Origin: Symsagittifera roscoffensis
Taxonomy: Eukaryota > Xenacoelomorpha > Acoela > Convolutidae
NCBI RefSeq assembly: GCF_963678635.1
Contig: NC_087069.1
Coordinates: forward strand, 2,616,166-2,680,165
DNA: 64,000 nt
Direction of reading: 5' to 3'
The notes beneath the pieces are model-generated. The model searched no databases and was not told where the DNA came from. It worked only from the letters and a program-made list of their open reading frames with translations. Both the position numbers and the translations under genes were made by a program. Of the stretch, positions 22,292-33,500 are shown piece by piece; position 1 is the stretch's first letter, and the number at the start of each line of letters is the position of its first letter.

Positions 22292-22787
22292 TTATAGTGG
22301 AGGAGATTTGGTTTACGGTTGGGGTATTAAGGTGGTAGGGTTGTTGTTGGAGGGTAATAAAATTATCTAGCTCTGGGGAGATTCGGGGGGTGTCTGGAGA
22401 ATGAGATGATTGGTCAGAATGGTAGGAGGAGTAGGTTGGGGTAACTTGGGAAGCATAAGAGGGTGTGGGAGTGATTGGGTCAGGGTCATTGGATAATATG
22501 GGTTGAAAAGGGGGTTGAGAAAATTTAGAAGAGTTATGAAAATTATTGGATGGGGATGGTTCTGAGTCGGCAAATTCATCGGGGGTTTCAATATTCGGGT
22601 TATTGAGTTGTGAGATGGAATATAAAACTGAGATGTGTGAATTAGTGTCGGAATTCATGCCTGATGTTACATTACTAGATGGAAAATCGGGTGGCGGAAA
22701 AGCGAAAAGTGGTATTATTGGGATTGGGGAGGTAAGATTGGTTGGGTGGGAATTCGATCGGTGTAGTGATCCAAGTTGGCGGCTCAT
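22224..22787 (-). CDS. 187-residue serine/proline/asparagine-rich ORF
   Basis: The product is low-complexity and predicted disordered (SSYHSDQSSHSPDTPRISPE), with many S, P, T and N. Its ATG overlaps the preceding stop as ATGA, a pattern typical of termination-reinitiation. It resembles phosphoprotein-like accessory proteins only in composition. The 3' part overlaps the frame of the next ORF. No homologue is recognised. Confidence 0.5.
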   Translation of the reverse strand: MSRQLGSLHRSNSHPTNLTSPIPIIPLFAFPPPDFPSSNVTSGMNSDTNSHISVLYSISQLNNPNIETPDEFADSEPSPSNNFHNSSKFSQPPFQPILSNDPDPITPTPSYASQVTPTYSSYHSDQSSHSPDTPRISPELDNFITLQQQPYHLNTPTVNQISSTINSSNPPTPSSNYTIISTIIHIN

Positions 22788-23755
22788 CGTGGGCTAAAAA
22801 AATGATTATTTTGAGACTGAAAAGCGGTGGTATGGGGTTGTTCAATAATTTGTTCATAAGTATTATCATCTTGTGACTGGTGTGTCATTATATGTTGAAT
22901 GGGACTTTGTGATGTGGTGAGTCGAAAATTTGGATTATGTGTGATGGCTAAATTTCGAAAATTTCGTGGGACTAGGGATAGTGGATGGTTATTTGGTAGG
23001 GGTGGTAATTGTGGTGCCGTTGGCGTTATGTCTACATTGTTATGTTCTTCGTCGTATGTATTTTGTCGTGTTGCTATTTTTGTGTTATATTCTTTTATTT
23101 GTGCGTCTAAAAGAATTTTGTTTATAGATGTAGAAAAGATTCCAAAAAATCCTGCAAATAGTATGCGTGCTACACTTGCTTGTCTGTTTACTTGTGTGTG
23201 TATAGCACATGTGTTGTAGATTCCTTTTAAAAGTGAGAAAAGAAATCCAATAAAGTTAAACATTGCGTATAAAATAGTCAATTTTTCTAAGATGTAGTAG
23301 GGCCATCCTAGAAAATCGAGGATCTCATTTTTGAGTGTAACAAAGCTAAAAATGTTAATTGGTGATATATCTTGGGGACGGTATTTTTCACCGTTTAGAT
23401 ATATATAATCTTTAATGTCTTTAAAATATCCGCTATAGTCTTGCGTGTAGATATCGGCAAATCCTGCGGTTTCTGCAAGTTTGCGTAAATTTTGGTCTAT
23501 TGATTGTCTTTGTATAGTGTCCATTTGTGTTAATAATTCTTGGAATTGTTGTGTTCTAATGTGATGTTGAATATCTGATTTTGAATAGATTCCTATTGAT
23601 TGTAAGTCTATATTTGGGTTTCGAGCAATAGCGCGAATGCTTTCTGGTGAAAATTTTTTGAGTGATTGCATTAATGTGGGATATGGAGTGAGAAGATAAT
23701 ATTTATTTTCATCAGGGTTTAGTTGTACTACATTGTGGCTGTTTCTGATCCACAT
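22784..23755 (-). CDS. 323-residue ORF with membrane anchor, probable glycoprotein C-terminal part
   Basis: Its frame is open from 23812, giving 85 nt of overlap with the 557-residue ORF; the first ATG is at 23755. After a helical N-terminal half (LTQMDTIQRQSIDQNLRKLA), a hydrophobic segment around ILYAMFNFIGFLFSLL and a second one (ARILFAGFFGIFSTSI) suit a membrane anchor. They are followed by a polar, proline-containing tail. This is the arrangement expected for the stem, anchor and tail of an envelope protein whose ectodomain is encoded upstream. Either programmed -1 frameshifting or an inactivating indel separates them. Its stop overlaps the next ATG as ATGA. Confidence 0.6.
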   Translation of the reverse strand: MWIRNSHNVVQLNPDENKYYLLTPYPTLMQSLKKFSPESIRAIARNPNIDLQSIGIYSKSDIQHHIRTQQFQELLTQMDTIQRQSIDQNLRKLAETAGFADIYTQDYSGYFKDIKDYIYLNGEKYRPQDISPINIFSFVTLKNEILDFLGWPYYILEKLTILYAMFNFIGFLFSLLKGIYNTCAIHTQVNRQASVARILFAGFFGIFSTSINKILLDAQIKEYNTKIATRQNTYDEEHNNVDITPTAPQLPPLPNNHPLSLVPRNFRNLAITHNPNFRLTTSQSPIQHIMTHQSQDDNTYEQIIEQPHTTAFQSQNNHFFSPR

Positions 23756-25401
23756 GGGACTGCGGTATCCCAGAAATAGGTTCTTCGTGAAAGTGTATCC
23801 ACGAAATGTACTTTATTCTTATAAAAGATAGGGATTCTTTTATAACATCGTTTATCTTCAAAAACGTATAGTGGTGATACTTTTTTAGTACAAGTATAAA
23901 ACCATAAGATGTTTCCTTCATAGTCTAAAAAATTTGATCTATTTCCAGATAATAAGTATCCTGCATAGGGTATTTTTAATACTGCTAGTGCAAGTGATTG
24001 TAATATTTGTGTTCGTTCTAATTCGCATAGTTGGTGTAGTGTTTCTAATTCGGAGAGTGACATTTCTTGAAAAATTCGGCTAATTGTATAATCTAGTTTC
24101 ATATCTAAATGAATATCATAGTGGATATTACCGAAATATGTAGTATTCATTAGTGATAATTCTTGTAAGCGTGTGCTTCTGGTGTCATGGGGTTTTAGAT
24201 GTCCACCAGATTGTCCGTTGCTTTTTTCAAAATTAACTGGTATATAGGATGTTCCTTCGTTTAGAGGATGACCTGTGGCATATGGGTCGATTTTTACTTT
24301 TCCAGTGGTCATGTCGAATCCTTTTTCGTATTCAACTAATATTTCAGAGTATTGTGTTCTGTGAAGTGGATTCCTGTATTTACATGCAAGTTCTGTTTCT
24401 TGATATATTTGAAAACGTGTCAATTTATTTTCTATATTGTCTATGTTTCTAAAATTAGAACTTAGTTTTCGTGATGGATGGACTTGTTCATATGGAATTG
24501 ATTGTATAAAATATTTTTCGTGAAATTTTATCATACGAGCGTGTATTTTTGCTACTTGAAATGTTGTACATGTATCTTCGGGGAACCAAACAATTGTTGC
24601 TTGTGTTCTCGTTGTAGGGTCGCAATAACCTTGATCATTTTTACAAGGTAATCGGATTCCTTGATAGATCATTGTATTATCTGATAAATCTCGTGTTAGT
24701 TGTATTTTTTCGAGTTGTATTTTCCAATCGAAAAACATTATTTCTTGGTATCCTTTATTTTTTGTGTCTGCTTTGCAGTTTGATGGGTCATTTATACCAA
24801 TGTGTGGTATCCAATGTTTATCGTGTAGGTCATAGGTTAATCGTCCGTGTGCGCCGTTATACGGGTATTTTTCGTCTAGTTTTATATGTCCTTGGTGTCT
24901 TTCAAGTTGTGATTGATGTACAGAGTCTGAAAAAACTTGAAAATTAACTAACTTTCTTGCGGAGTTTTTATTTTGTGTGATGTTTAGTCTAAGTAATTCA
25001 TTTTTACAATCGTCGGGATTGAGATGTAAAAGACGTTCTATATTACTCTGATAGAATGATTCATGGTCAAGTCGGTTTTTGTTTCCGTTCGAGACTTGTG
25101 AACAATGTACTTTCTTTTCGGAAAATGTTGCTGTGAATTTATAACCTGTAACTGTTGTTGCTCGGGCTTTTGAATAGAGTGTTGCTATTACATTTGTGGT
25201 TTCTATAGCTTGTGGTTCTGTTTCGCATTGTGATACTTGATTTATTGCATATTTATGTAGTGTTTTTTGTTCATTTTCTTCACAATCGTAATGTGTTACT
25301 AATAAATCTTGTGGTCCTGTACGAGGGGAAGATTTTATGTTTTGATTTGAGATTACTAGAAAAAGGAGTTGGAGAAAAATTAATAATTTTAGAATATACA
25401 T
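23728..25401 (-). CDS. Envelope-glycoprotein-like ORF, 557 residues
   Basis: The protein starts with a hydrophobic signal peptide (MYILKLLIFLQLLFLVIS). The ectodomain-like sequence has scattered cysteines (HYDCEEN, QCETEP, VHCSQVS, DDCKNE) and N-glycosylation motifs such as NIT, NTT and NRS. It has no transmembrane anchor of its own; the next ORF, in the -1 frame, supplies one. The N-terminal cysteine spacing resembles the class III-type glycoproteins of chuviruses and of LTR elements that captured them. That is an impression that a profile search must test. It follows Gag-Pol, as env does in errantiviruses and retroviruses. Confidence 0.65.
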   Translation of the reverse strand: MYILKLLIFLQLLFLVISNQNIKSSPRTGPQDLLVTHYDCEENEQKTLHKYAINQVSQCETEPQAIETTNVIATLYSKARATTVTGYKFTATFSEKKVHCSQVSNGNKNRLDHESFYQSNIERLLHLNPDDCKNELLRLNITQNKNSARKLVNFQVFSDSVHQSQLERHQGHIKLDEKYPYNGAHGRLTYDLHDKHWIPHIGINDPSNCKADTKNKGYQEIMFFDWKIQLEKIQLTRDLSDNTMIYQGIRLPCKNDQGYCDPTTRTQATIVWFPEDTCTTFQVAKIHARMIKFHEKYFIQSIPYEQVHPSRKLSSNFRNIDNIENKLTRFQIYQETELACKYRNPLHRTQYSEILVEYEKGFDMTTGKVKIDPYATGHPLNEGTSYIPVNFEKSNGQSGGHLKPHDTRSTRLQELSLMNTTYFGNIHYDIHLDMKLDYTISRIFQEMSLSELETLHQLCELERTQILQSLALAVLKIPYAGYLLSGNRSNFLDYEGNILWFYTCTKKVSPLYVFEDKRCYKRIPIFYKNKVHFVDTLSRRTYFWDTAVPCGSETATM

Positions 25402-26522
25402 GTGTATGATAATCCTGAGTATGGATTATAAAATGTAATGTAACCAATTGTGTTTTTGGTATATCTGTCGTATTTATATATTACTTCAGTAGTTATAAAC
25501 GGTGGTGGTAGTGATTGAGCTGTTATGTTAGGTGGGTTTAATGGATAGGGATGTTGAGTAATGTTATTTAACTTAACTGTGATTTCAAATTTTAATTGTA
25601 AACTGTTTTGTTGGAGTATTTGAATATTGTGATCACGGATATCGTTGTGAATATCTTGGCGATATTGTAATCTATTAAGTGCCCAGTTATGAAGGCGGTT
25701 ACTTTCTTGATGTTGTCCGAATAATGGTGGAGGTGCTGTGAATGTATTCCAATCTAATCTTAAAGGAATATTTGTTAATGATTGTTCTCGATATCTTGCA
25801 TCGAGATTGTTCGGAAAGGTTAAGTTAAGGGGGGTTGGTGAAATTTGACTAATTGATGGTGTTGATGGAAGTGATAATGTTTCGGGTAATGATGAAGATG
25901 TTGTATCTGTAGAAATATCTATGGGGTCATTGACTAAATTTGGTTCACCTTGTGTGAATGAATGTGTAGTCCAATATGGAAATCGTGATGTTTGGTTTGT
26001 GGGGTTAAAAGGATTTTCACGTATTTGCTCAGATGTTGGTGTTGAACCTAAGTAATCTGAGGGTAGGCTTGAAGTGCTTCGTTGTGAAAAAAGTGTAGGA
26101 GTTTCTGGTGTATTACCAGTGGGATTTTCTGGAGTGCTTTGTGGTGGTGATTGAGGTATTTCAAAATGAACTCGGGGAGTTTGAAAATTTCTATTTCGTC
26201 GAGGATGTATAATTTGTCTATTTATTTCTGTTGCGTTTTGGTTTTGACTAAGATGTCGTATTCTACTTAGTTCTTGTGGTATTGTTGGGTAAAGGTTATA
26301 TGTTGGTTCACTTAAAGGTGCTTGTCGTTGAACTGGTTCTAGTGGTTCAGATAAACGAGCATGTCGTTCTTCAAAAGTGTATGGATTGTCTTGAAAAGAA
26401 ATTCGTGAAAATGTTTGAGGATTTTGAGTAGTTGAAGGTGGTGTTGGGTTATCTTGGGATGATGTCGGTGAAGACTGATTCTGTGACTGTTGGGTAGCAA
26501 TTTTTGATGGATTTTTGAATTG
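25389..26522 (-). CDS. 377-codon open frame without any methionine
   Basis: The frame is open from just after a TAA at 26523-26525 to a TAA at 25389-25391 and contains no ATG. The first 230 or so residues are rich in P, Q, N, S and T; the last 140 are more ordered (LRLDWNTFTAPPPLF, LQLKFEITVKLNN, VIYKYDRYT). Its stop overlaps the ATG of the glycoprotein-like ORF. AG acceptors near 26487 and 26481 lie just inside its start, so a spliced mRNA could provide the initiator from an upstream exon. A chance open frame of this length in AT-rich DNA is unlikely. No homologue is recognised. Confidence 0.65.
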   Translation of the reverse strand, partial: QFKNPSKIATQQSQNQSSPTSSQDNPTPPSTTQNPQTFSRISFQDNPYTFEERHARLSEPLEPVQRQAPLSEPTYNLYPTIPQELSRIRHLSQNQNATEINRQIIHPRRNRNFQTPRVHFEIPQSPPQSTPENPTGNTPETPTLFSQRSTSSLPSDYLGSTPTSEQIRENPFNPTNQTSRFPYWTTHSFTQGEPNLVNDPIDISTDTTSSSLPETLSLPSTPSISQISPTPLNLTFPNNLDARYREQSLTNIPLRLDWNTFTAPPPLFGQHQESNRLHNWALNRLQYRQDIHNDIRDHNIQILQQNSLQLKFEITVKLNNITQHPYPLNPPNITAQSLPPPFITTEVIYKYDRYTKNTIGYITFYNPYSGLSYTCIF

Positions 26523-26527
26523 TTACT

Positions 26528-26716
26528 TTAGTGGGAAGGTTTATGTTTATTATAATATTCTTCCAAAAAAATAATTAGGAAAATTGTTGCTAGGGCAAAT
26601 GTGATGATTGCTTTCTTTATACATTTGCATACTGTCAAAATGAGGGATGATAAAAATGTTATGAAAATTACAAACAATAAAAAAATATCAGTTCTACTGA
26701 AAATTGTCCGTATCAT
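26528..26716 (-). CDS. 62-residue two-pass membrane ORF
   Basis: There are two hydrophobic segments (FLLFVIFITFLSSLILTV and AIITFALATIFLIIFL) separated by a short basic CKCIKKA loop, with a polar tail. The layout is like viroporins and other small hairpin membrane proteins; that is an analogy and no homology was established. It sits 36 nt after the 63-residue ORF, and its stop comes a few bases before the next long open frame. Confidence 0.5.
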   Translation of the reverse strand: MIRTIFSRTDIFLLFVIFITFLSSLILTVCKCIKKAIITFALATIFLIIFLEEYYNKHKPSH

Positions 26717-26752
26717 TTAGACAAGTTGTATAAATCGTACCTGTGGATATAA

Positions 26753-26944
26753 TCAAGGGTTTTGGAAAGTTGGAGGAATAGTTCGAGTATAGTGTAGAAA
26801 ATTAAAAAAAATGTTACAAAAAATGATTAGGATTATTAGAAAAGATTCAAGTATATCAAAAAGAAATATTATAAAGGTTTCAAGTATTGTAAAAAAATGT
26901 TTAAGATTTATGAGTATTTGAGTAACTGATTGAGAGAAGAGCAT
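26753..26944 (-). CDS. 63-residue hydrophobic ORF
   Basis: The product is hydrophobic through most of its length (FIIFLFDILESFLIILIIFC), consistent with one or two membrane segments, with a short polar C-terminus. Its ATG follows the stop of the preceding small ORF directly (TAAATG). Size and hydrophobicity resemble small viral membrane proteins, but no family is recognised. Confidence 0.45.
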   Translation of the reverse strand: MLFSQSVTQILINLKHFFTILETFIIFLFDILESFLIILIIFCNIFFNFLHYTRTIPPTFQNP

Positions 26945-26946
26945 TT

Positions 26947-27080
26947 AAGAAATGATCTCTTGGTCGAATATTTTTTGCTGTTTGAGGCGATTTTCTAGTG
27001 TGGTCGGATTATTTATTAGTTTTTTGACAAGTGGGTTGAGTTTTGTAAAAAATTGTTGGGGGCAATTTTCATGGTGATTG
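26947..27080 (-). CDS. Short methionine-less ORF after Gag-Pol
   Basis: About 43 codons open from just after a TAA to the stop that directly abuts the next ATG (TAAATG). It begins RKRRPPNHHENCPQQ and has no in-frame methionine, so if used it would be a downstream exon or read by frameshift. It is the first of the chain of small ORFs after Pol. Evidence is weak beyond its position and the stop-start junction. Confidence 0.3.
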
Positions 27081-27542
27081 GGAGGTCGTCTTTTTCTTTA
27101 TTTTTGTTTGTCAAATGATCCGGGGTATGGTGAGATTTTTATACTTTAGGCTAATTAAAATGTTCATTTTGTTACTTTAGGCTAAGTTAACAAATTTGCT
27201 TTGGGGGTATTCGTGGTCTGAGTTGGGGAAATATTGTTGATCTTTGGGTTATTAGATAAGGGAGGGGTACGGTATTATGGTGATATTTATTTTAGTTGTC
27301 AAGTTGGAGTGGTTTGCTTATTTTTGACCTGGAGGTCGTAAAGTTATAGTTATAGATGTGCCTGGAGTTCTATATGAATCGTCTAATTGGTCTTAGTTTC
27401 AGTTAGAGAAAGTGACGGATTGGATGAATCCTATTGGTCTATTTTGAACTAGAATTATTGCGTACTTGTCAGCATGTTATTTTGAAAAATGGAAATGAAA
27501 AATGTTTCGAAGGTTTCAAGGTAGTGAAGTATAATGTTAAAA

Positions 27543-30500
27543 TTACTTTTGAAATTCTACTTTCTTTAAAATTTTAGATTGGGGGATGAATATTTTATAG
27601 TTTTTACGTGGTTGATTTCGGAGTCTTGTTGTTTTTCTATTTTCTGATTTGTCGATTTGTTCTTGGGGTATTATTTGTTCGGTCATTTTTCTATTTTTTC
27701 TTTGTTTTGGGGATTCTTTATGGTTTTGTGTATTGTTTTTGGTGGCGATTGGTTTTGTGTTTTGATTTTCGGTGGGGTTATCATTTTGTTCTGTGTTTTT
27801 CAGATGTGGTTCATTTTGAATGATTTTTAATCCTGTGAAAGAATATAATTGAGTTAATTCGCGGAGTGCGTATTCTTTTGGGTAATAAGGTAGTAGGTTG
27901 TTTCGATGTTGAACGATTTCTTTTTTGTTTGAGTCGGTAATTTTATATGTGACATCAGTGGGTTTTGCAATTATTTGGTATGGTCCTTTTCGAAGGGGTT
28001 GTAATTTTTTAGAAATTCCTTTTTGAGTATTAAAATTAGGTATTAAAACAAATGTTCCAATTTTTAAATCGGAGGCTGGTGTAAAGCGTGAATTTATTTG
28101 TTCATTAATGATTTGTCTTTGTAATAACTTTTTTGTTATTTTTTGATAAATTTCATTGTGTTTTTTATCTCTATTTAGAATCCATTCGGTGTGTGTACCG
28201 GAGGCTAGTTTAAGAATTTGTGGGTGATGAAAATGATCTTCATCGTGTGTATGTAAAGGTAGGTTATAACAAATTGAGTCTTTATTTGGTTGACAATAAC
28301 CTTGTGCGTTTTTATGAGAATTTGCTGTAAACATTATTGGTTTGCGTGGCTTTTGGTTAAAAACCATTTCGTATGGTGACATTCCTAAAGTTGTCGTAAT
28401 TTGTGAATTATACGCTAAGGGAAATAATTTTACATCTGCTGACCATTCGGTATATTTTGTATCATTTCCGTTGATGATACATCTAATATATTCTTGTAAT
28501 GAACGGTTCATACCTTCGACTAAGCCGTTTGTCCAAGGTGCATGAGATGTACGTGGTTTGTGTTTAATGTTATATAAATGACATAGTGTGATAATTTCAT
28601 TATTTATGAATTCTGTACCGTTGTCTGTAACTAAAATTTCTGGTAGTCCGAATTTTGCTATCCAGTGTTCATAGAGTGTTGTGTAAGCGTAATAAGCGTT
28701 ACAATGTGGTACTGGGTTAAGTGCTACATAATGTGTAAATGCGTCAACAATTACCATAATGTAGGAGTTTCCTTCGGATGAGGGTGAAATTGGTCCTTTG
28801 GTATCAAATGAGATACGATGATTAAAGTACAAGCTTTGTCCTTTAAAATCTTGTTTTTGTGCTATTTGTTTTTGATTTGGGTAAGGTTTATTTAGTTGAC
28901 ATACTATACAATCATTGCATAGTACTTTTATCCAAATTGGTGCATTTGGGAAGTAAAAATTTTGTATAAAGTTTGAATATGTTTTTTCTGATCCAGAGTG
29001 TCCTTTAATATTTTGTGTATGTGAGATATTAAAAGCTATAAGAATCATACTTAAAGGGAGACAGGGAACTGTAGATTCATTCAGGTTATACTCTAAAAGG
29101 TCTGTATTTTCGTTAATTGTTGTATTGTTAAATTTGCGAAAGTATCGGAGGAGTGTTTTGTTTCCTAGAATGGTTGAATCTGCTTTGACAGGTTTAGTTT
29201 TATATTTGTGCCATGATTTTAGTTGTCTAATTATCGGGTCAAGATTTTGATATTGTTTCAGTGTTGAAATTGTAATCGTTTCTGTTGGAGGGAGAAAAAT
29301 GTTTTCAATTTCGAATTTAGATAAGGGTATTGTATCAAGTGGGTCGTGAAGGTCAAAAACTTGATTTATTGTGTATTTTGAATCATTTGTTTGTGGTCCT
29401 GATAAATTTATTTTATCAGTTAAATCTTCTTTTTCAATTAGTGGAAAATGGTCTTTCTTAGGTGGGTGTTGTTTTGTTCGTTTTTGTTGGGTGTTATTTT
29501 TTATCCATTGAGAATATGGGATTGGTTTGAAAGTTGATGTTCCTAGTAGATCAACTTCATAATGATTATTTTGACAATCTAAATAAAGTGGGAAATGTTG
29601 TAAATTATTTATTTGTGATTGTTCAATATCTGTTTTTACTGCATATTTGCATTCCAATCGGGGTGATGTTTCGTTTTCTGCAAGGTAGAATTTTATGTTT
29701 TTGGGTATTTCAACTGTTGTTTTTCGTGTAAGTAATTCAGGTGGTGTATTTCGACTTAAGGTGTCTGGTAATGCAAGATTTTTTCCTGCAGTCCAAACTA
29801 TATGTAAGTTTGGAAATTTCATTAGAATTAGTTGAAATCTGTAAACTCGGTGGTTTGGATTAGACTTTTGTGTAAAAAGAAAGATGATTGGTTTATGATC
29901 TGTGAATAGAACTGTGGGATGTTTTGATCCAAGTATCAGAAATTCATATTCTGTCAGTGTATATATTATGGCTGTACATTCTCTCATTAGAGTTGAGAGT
30001 CGTAGCTCTGCTTGAGTGAATAATCGAGAATTTGCTGATATGAGGTTCATTTTATTTGTACCATTATGTGATTGTAATAGTGCTGCACCGATGCCAAAGT
30101 TCGAAGCATCGCACATTGCATAAAATGGTTGATTTGAATCTGGAATTGTGTTTGAAATTTGTTCAGTTAAAAGTTTCTTTATTTCTTCAAATCGTGTTTG
30201 ATGTTCTGTGTTCCATTCAAAATTATTTTGTTGTCTAAGGATGTTATAAAATGGTCGTAGATATAATTGCATTTTATAAACATATTTACTTAAAAAGTTT
30301 AACATTCCAAGAAATTCTTGGATTTTCTTTTTATTTGTTGGTGGTTGAAGTTTTTGAATAGCGTCAATGCGTGATTTCAACGGAGTGATTGTTTTTCTTT
30401 CTATATTATGTCCTAAGAATTTAACTCTTGTCAAAAAGAAGTGTGATTTATCGGGGGCGGCCTTCAGATTTTCGTTCTGAAGTATTTGGTGATATTTTTC

Positions 30501-33500
30501 TAAAACATTGAACATCTCGTCTTTTGTTTGTGATTGCATAAAAACATCGTCTAAATAGGTGATTGCGTTTTTCTTGAGTATTAGTGGTCTAAAAATTTTG
30601 CTCATAAAAGCTGAAAATGCTGCTGGTCCTATGGATATTCCATAGAATAAGCGGTTGAATTCATATTGTTGGTTTCCGATAACAAATTGTGTTAAACGTC
30701 GTGATTGTTCATCTAGTGGCATTTGATTGTATGCACTATTCATATCGGCGGTTGTAAAGTATTTGCCGTTTATTTTTGTTAAAATATTTTGTATTGGTTC
30801 AATGGGCCAATTACATTTTGATTCATCTATAAGTGAATTGAGGTATCTAGCATCGAGAACGATTTTTAATGATTCTCCTTTAGCTAGAATGATAACGGGG
30901 TTGATGAATGTGTTGCCTTTTGGTTGTTCTTCTTTATTAACTGGTGATATAATGTTGTATTGTTCTAAAATATCGAGTAATCTGTTTACTTTATCATGTA
31001 AGTGAATTGGTACTTTACTTGCTCTCTGTTTTTTGAAAACTGCGTCTGGTTTTAACGGGAGATGTAGTGATGAACTGATTTTTCCAACATCGAATTTTGA
31101 TGTTGCATAGACTGATGAATATTTAATTAGCTGTTTGGCTAATTTTTCGAATTCGTCTTGTGTTATTTGTGAATGTTGGAAATTAAACATTGTTAAAAAT
31201 TTCTGTTGGTCCTCTGTGTAGTTACTTATGTTGAATGTAGGTTTGAAATATGGAGTTTTTGTGAAATAATCCGTATTTCTGTTTTCGTTACTTATTATAT
31301 TATTTATAGATAATTCTTCATTAAGAATTGTAGATTGGCAAATATCTAGTAATTGGAGTATATTATTTACGCGATAGGCTTTTTCGTGTATTGGTGATAT
31401 TGTAGCGTTGGTTTCACAATATCCTAAAAGTCCTAAAGGTAATGTTACTTGGTAAGGTGTGTTGTTATAGACATGTAAGGAAATGATATCGGAATTCGAA
31501 TTTTTCAAATATTTTATGGATGAGATTGTGATTTTGAAAAATTTGTGAATAGGTTTGAATTCAAATTCTGACATATAAAATTTTTGTTTGTTTTGTTCTT
31601 TATCATATTGGTGAACTTGTTTGATTGAAAAATTATAGATATTTCCTGATAGTGGTTTTAGGTGTTTTCTTTGTTGGTTAAATATCGGGTAGAATTTTGA
31701 AAAGAATGGTGGTTGTTTATTTAATCTTTGAAAAAATGTTAAGGATGTTTCTTTTGTTTTTGTATATTTATCTTTGATTAATATTTTACTATTTAGTATG
31801 TTAATTGTTGGTATATACTTCGAAATAAATGGTATTCCAATGATATTATATTTAATATCAGTGATATGGAATATTTGTTTAAATGGCTTATTTAAAATTT
31901 TGCTTTGCTCCATTGTTCTGGTGGGGAGGAGAAATAATTGAATTTTTCCGTAGTTTATCAATGTTGATCCTTGTGCTGTTGCTAGTTTGCTGGAGGTTTC
32001 AAGAGGTGTTAGCTTTGGGTGTAAGGTTTTTATTTCATTCCATGTGGGGATGTTTATTATGTTTGATTCTGCTCCTGAATCAATTAAAAAATCTATTTCA
32101 AGGTCTGGTGGTTGAAATTCTTTATTTCTTGGGCTTTCTAAAAGAAAGGGTATTGTCCAAATTTTTTCTTTGGGTTGTTCTTTTTGTATATTTTGATAAA
32201 TGTGGTTTGTATTCAAGCATTTTGTTTTGGTATTTTTATTGGTTTGATTTGTGGTGTTAATCTCATTTGTTTCTTGCGTCGTTGGTGTGGAATTTATGGG
32301 TGTAGTGTAATAATTTTGAAGAAATTCTGATTGATTTTCATATATGTGTGATGAAAAGGGTTGTTCATATATGACAGATTCATAGTCATTTTCGACTTTT
32401 ATCATATTGATAGAAAGAGTGTTTTCAGTATCACTTTCTGAATCTGATGATGTACAGTTTATTTGATTGAGTTGTAACGTATTAGTTACTGTGTCATCAA
32501 TACCTGGAGGGTCTGATGTTGTTTCTGGATTAGACTGTACTTGATTGATTTGTCTTTGATGTTTAGGTGTACTACTTCTGTGGCGATTATTAGAATTATT
32601 ATAGTTATTATTATTCCGGTGTGGTGATTGGGAATAATTTCTATAACGATTATTATAACTTGAGTGTCGATTTTGTGAATTATTTCGCGATCTGTTTTGG
32701 TAATTATTGTTTGGTCTGTTATAGTTCGATCTATTATATGAGTTATTCCTTGATTGATTGTTCGGGTAATTCTGGTTTCGGTTGTTTGAATAACTTCTAT
32801 TTCGATTATAGGAGTAGTTTCTATTCCTATTGTATGATGAATTTCGTGATTGGTTGTTTGGATAGTAGTTATTTCTTGATTGGGAATTAGATCTAGAAAC
32901 AAATCGTTGTGTATTTGAATTTGATCTGGAGTAGTTATTTCGACTATTTGGTCTATTGTAGTGATTTTGTGATGAATTATTCGTGTTTCTTCGTTCTGGT
33001 GATCTTCCTCTATAACTTGAGTTATATGGTGATTGATTTCTTGTATAATTTGTATTGTTCGGGAGTGGTTTTCCTGAACTGTTGTTGCTGTAGACTGTTT
33101 TGTTCGGTAGATTTTGATCTTTTTTCATGTATTGATAGAATGATTTATTTGGTTCTTTATATTTTTGAGGTTTATTTTGATTGTCTTGCTGTTTTTGTCT
33201 ACATTCGGAAATACTATGTCCGTATCGTCGGCAATAATTACACCATTTTTTGAAAGATGGTTTGCCTTTAAAGTTTGGGTTCTTTTCGTAAATATTGAGT
33301 ATTTCAGTGATTTTTTCAACGAGGTCTGTCTCTGATTCCTGTATATTATTAATATTAGTGGGAGTCGTTTCAATGCTGTTAACGTATTGTAATTTCAGAT
33401 TTTCCGTTTCTTCTAGTTTCATCGTGATTTCTGCTTGTTCTAATTTGTCTACTAGTTTTCGAAAATCTAAATCGGGTTCTCGAATTGAAGAAGGATGGGA

